Below, in pieces: positions 4,737-7,258 of a DNA stretch of 7,258 bases. Position numbers and translations under genes: made by a program. Position 1 is the first letter of the stretch. Each line of letters starts with the position of its first letter. Location: positions 1 through 7,258 of the forward strand of contig CATIYQ010000121.1 of NCBI GenBank assembly GCA_949739465.1. The letters run 5' to 3'. The notes beneath the pieces are model-generated. The model saw only the letters and a list, made by a program, of their open reading frames with translations, had not been told where the DNA came from and did not search any database. Source of the stretch: an uncultured Peptococcaceae bacterium (GTDB taxonomy: Bacteria; Bacillota; Dehalobacteriia; UBA4068; JAAVYR01).

Positions 4737-7258
4737 ATGGCAAAAGAAAAAAACACAACCAAACAAGGGGTAGAAGAAAACTACCGTGACAAAGACTGCA
4801 TCGTGGTCCGTGGGGCGCGTTCCCACAACCTGAAAAATATTGATATTGATATTCCCAGAGACAAGCTGGTGATTATCACCGGGCTTTCTGGCTCGGGAAA
4901 ATCCTCTCTTGCCTTTGACACCATTTATGCGGAGGGGCAGCGGCGTTATGTGGAGTCCCTCTCCGCTTATGCCCGGCAATTCTTGGGGCAGATGGATAAG
5001 CCGGATGTGGACTATATCGGCGGGCTGTCTCCTGCTATTGCCATCGACCAGAAGACCACCAGCCGTAACCCTCGTTCGACTGTGGGGACGGTGACGGAAA
5101 TCCACGACTATCTGCGGCTTTTATATGCTCGTATTGGCGTGCCCCATTGTCCTCATTGCGGCAAGGAAATCACTCGTCAAAGCATTGACCAAATGGTGGA
5201 CAACCTGCTTTCTTACCCCGAAGGCAGTAAAATCCAAATCTTAGCGCCGGTGATTCGCGGCAAAAAGGGCGAACATATCAAAGTGCTGGAACACCTGAAA
5301 AGCCAGGGTTTTGTCCGCCTGCGTATCGACGGAGTGATTTATCCCATTGAAGAAGAAGTGAAACTGGAAAAAAATAAAAAGCACACCATCGAAGTGGTGG
5401 TGGACCGCTTAATCCTGAAACCCGGCGTGGAAAAACGCTTGGCAGATTCCCTGGAACAGTCCTTAGAACTAGGACAGGGCTTGGTTAGCGTGGTCTTTTT
5501 AGACGTGGAGGAAGAGGTCCAGTTTAGCCAAAATTTCGCTTGTCCTGATTGCGGTATCAGCATGCCGGAAATTAGCCCTCGCTCTTTCTCCTTTAATAAT
5601 CCTTATGGGGCTTGCCCTGCTTGTAGCGGCTTAGGGGCGACCAGAGAGATTTCTGTGGATTTGCTCATACCTGATAGAACCTTGTCCCTGAACAACGGGG
5701 GACTCGCCAAATGGAACGCCTTTACCCAAGGGTGGTATTTCCGCCATATTGAGGCGGTGGCGAAGAAATATGGTTTCTCTATGGATACGCCGATTCAGGA
5801 CTTAACCGAAGAGCAACTGGGGTATGTCCTTTATGGTACGGGAGAAGAAAAGCTGCCGCTTACTTATGAGACAGAAGAAGGCACCAAAACCTGGATGCAT
5901 AAATGGGAAGGCATTGTTAATAATTTCCAACGGCGTTATGCCGAAACCAACTCCGACAGTATGCGGGAAGAATTTGAAAAATATATGGTTATTAAGCCTT
6001 GTTCTGCTTGTCATGGGGCGCGGCTCAAGCCGGAAATCTTAGGCGTGACCGTTGGCGGTAAAAATATCCATGAAGTCAGTGAGTTTTCCATTGCCCGGGC
6101 AAAAGAATTTTTTGGCAATTTGGTCTTAACAGAAAAAGAAGCTATGATTGCCAAACAAATCCTGAAGGAAATCCGCGCTCGTTTGGACTTCCTGATTAAC
6201 GTGGGGCTGGACTATCTGACACTTTCCCGTTCTGCCGGGTCTCTTTCCGGCGGGGAAGCCCAGAGAATTCGTCTTGCGACCCAAATCGGCTCTCATCTCA
6301 TGGGCGTGCTTTATATCCTGGATGAGCCCAGCATCGGGCTGCACCAACGGGATAATGCACAGCTTATCGCTACTTTGAAACAATTGCGTGACTTAGGTAA
6401 CAGCGTTATCGTAGTGGAACATGACGAGGAGACGATGCTGGAGTCGGACTATGTCATTGATATCGGTCCGGGGGCAGGGGTAGCCGGCGGGCAAGTGGTG
6501 TCCAAAGGGACGGTAGCGGAAGTCATGGCGGATACCAACTCCATTACGGGAAACTATTTGAGCGGACGGAAGCAAATCCCTGTGCCGCAGTGGCGTGAGA
6601 CAGGCGACCGTTGGCTCTCGGTTGTGGGCGCCAAAGAAAACAATCTGAAAGACATCACGGTAAAAGTGCCGTTAGGTGTGCTTACTTGCGTGACGGGACT
6701 TTCCGGCTCGGGGAAAAGTACCCTCGTCAACGAAATCCTTTATAAAGCCGCGGCAAAACAGCTGAACCGTGCCCAGGCATTGCCCGGCATGCACAAAGAG
6801 ATTTTAGGGTTGGAACACCTGGAAAAGGTAATCAATATCGACCAATCGCCTATCGGGCGGACGCCTCGGTCTAATCCGGCAACTTATACGGGACTTTTCG
6901 ATATGATACGGGAGTTATTCTCCCAGACCAATGACGCCAAAATGCGGGGCTATAAGCCGGGACGCTTTAGCTTCAATGTGAAAGGCGGACGGTGCGAGGC
7001 TTGCCGCGGCGATGGTATCTTAAAAATTGAAATGCACTTCTTGCCCGATGTCTATGTACCTTGCGAGGTGTGCAAAGGAAAACGATATAACCGGGAAACT
7101 TTAGACGTACAATACAAAGGAAAAAACATTGCTGATATTCTGGAAATGACCGTAGACGAGGCGGCGGAATTTTTCGTTAATCAACCGAAAATCTACCGCA
7201 AGCTCCAAACCATGCAGGCGGTAGGCTTGGGCTATGTGTCCTTGGGGCAATCCGCCAC
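4737..7258 (+). CDS. uvrA: Excinuclease ABC subunit UvrA (partial, 3' end missing)
   Basis: UvrA is the dimeric ABC ATPase that first recognises bulky DNA lesions and loads UvrB. The frame is open without stops from ATG 4737 to the window end: 840 codons plus two bases, of an expected 940 or so. Seen in order are Walker A GLSGSGKSS (49-57), CPHC (138-141), zinc-module cysteines C269/C272 and C293/C296, the first ABC signature LSGGE (503-507), Walker B with D529-E530, the second Walker A GLSGSGKST (654-662), and the second zinc module C753/C756 and C776/C779. The window ends within LGQSAT, just before the second signature and Walker B. AAGGA (4721-4725) lies 11 bases before the ATG. The first ~20 residues form a charged extension, so Walker A sits about 15 residues later than in Bacillus UvrA as I recall it. 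It is the third gene of the SOS-type operon. Confidence 0.98.
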   Translation, partial: MAKEKNTTKQGVEENYRDKDCIVVRGARSHNLKNIDIDIPRDKLVIITGLSGSGKSSLAFDTIYAEGQRRYVESLSAYARQFLGQMDKPDVDYIGGLSPAIAIDQKTTSRNPRSTVGTVTEIHDYLRLLYARIGVPHCPHCGKEITRQSIDQMVDNLLSYPEGSKIQILAPVIRGKKGEHIKVLEHLKSQGFVRLRIDGVIYPIEEEVKLEKNKKHTIEVVVDRLILKPGVEKRLADSLEQSLELGQGLVSVVFLDVEEEVQFSQNFACPDCGISMPEISPRSFSFNNPYGACPACSGLGATREISVDLLIPDRTLSLNNGGLAKWNAFTQGWYFRHIEAVAKKYGFSMDTPIQDLTEEQLGYVLYGTGEEKLPLTYETEEGTKTWMHKWEGIVNNFQRRYAETNSDSMREEFEKYMVIKPCSACHGARLKPEILGVTVGGKNIHEVSEFSIARAKEFFGNLVLTEKEAMIAKQILKEIRARLDFLINVGLDYLTLSRSAGSLSGGEAQRIRLATQIGSHLMGVLYILDEPSIGLHQRDNAQLIATLKQLRDLGNSVIVVEHDEETMLESDYVIDIGPGAGVAGGQVVSKGTVAEVMADTNSITGNYLSGRKQIPVPQWRETGDRWLSVVGAKENNLKDITVKVPLGVLTCVTGLSGSGKSTLVNEILYKAAAKQLNRAQALPGMHKEILGLEHLEKVINIDQSPIGRTPRSNPATYTGLFDMIRELFSQTNDAKMRGYKPGRFSFNVKGGRCEACRGDGILKIEMHFLPDVYVPCEVCKGKRYNRETLDVQYKGKNIADILEMTVDEAAEFFVNQPKIYRKLQTMQAVGLGYVSLGQSA

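Noticed and set aside
4148..6575. Many minus-strand and off-frame open frames inside uvrB and uvrA
   Set aside because: These are shadows of long, fully supported genes.
4737..7258. Possible frameshift in uvrA
   Set aside because: I translated it codon by codon; one frame stays open to the window end with every expected motif in place, so it is only cut by the window edge.
1..7258. CRISPR arrays, tRNA or rRNA genes, transposase or integrase genes
   Set aside because: No regular direct repeats with spacers, no cloverleaf or rRNA-like sequence, and no recombinase motifs were seen on either strand.

Overview
The window looks like a piece of a low-to-mid G+C Firmicute chromosome. The signs are strong Shine-Dalgarno sites, near-consensus sigma-A promoter elements, intrinsic terminators with T-tracts, and a Bacillus-type LexA box (GAAC-N4-GTTC). 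The protein style suggests a gut-type Clostridia or Negativicutes species, but that placement is inference and could not be tested here.

Left edge (1-251): the last 65 codons of a transketolase (C-terminal domain) end in a long hairpin. It sits between two convergent genes and probably terminates transcription in both directions.

Accessory block (256-1685): a minus-strand gene for an unrecognised 172-residue, probably helical protein diverges from a gene for an 81-residue XRE-type DNA-binding protein. A second XRE-type regulator of 124 residues follows and ends in a clean intrinsic terminator. The divergent control region (775-915) holds two separate dyads. The spacers here are visibly more A+T-rich than the core genes.

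Non-coding stretch (1686-2162): I see no credible gene. It holds a short perfect hairpin, then two diverged copies of one roughly 170-base sequence facing each other as a long imperfect inverted repeat. An intrinsic terminator follows that has no recognisable gene in front of it.

DNA-repair operon (2163-7258): a near-consensus promoter (TTGACC, 17-base spacer, TATAAT) carries a perfect palindromic LexA box inside the spacer. Three tightly spaced genes follow: a YfcE/MJ0936-type metallophosphoesterase (159 residues), uvrB (658 residues, complete) and uvrA (840 codons, cut off by the window end just before its second ABC signature). UvrA and UvrB are the damage-recognition proteins of nucleotide excision repair. 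The layout implies that the phosphoesterase is induced together with them in the SOS response.

The most useful observations are the intact SOS operator, the phosphoesterase leading a uvrBA operon, and the inverted pair of repeat copies. I found no convincing new multi-gene system. The hypothetical protein plus two XRE regulators is the only candidate accessory module, and its function cannot be read from the sequence.
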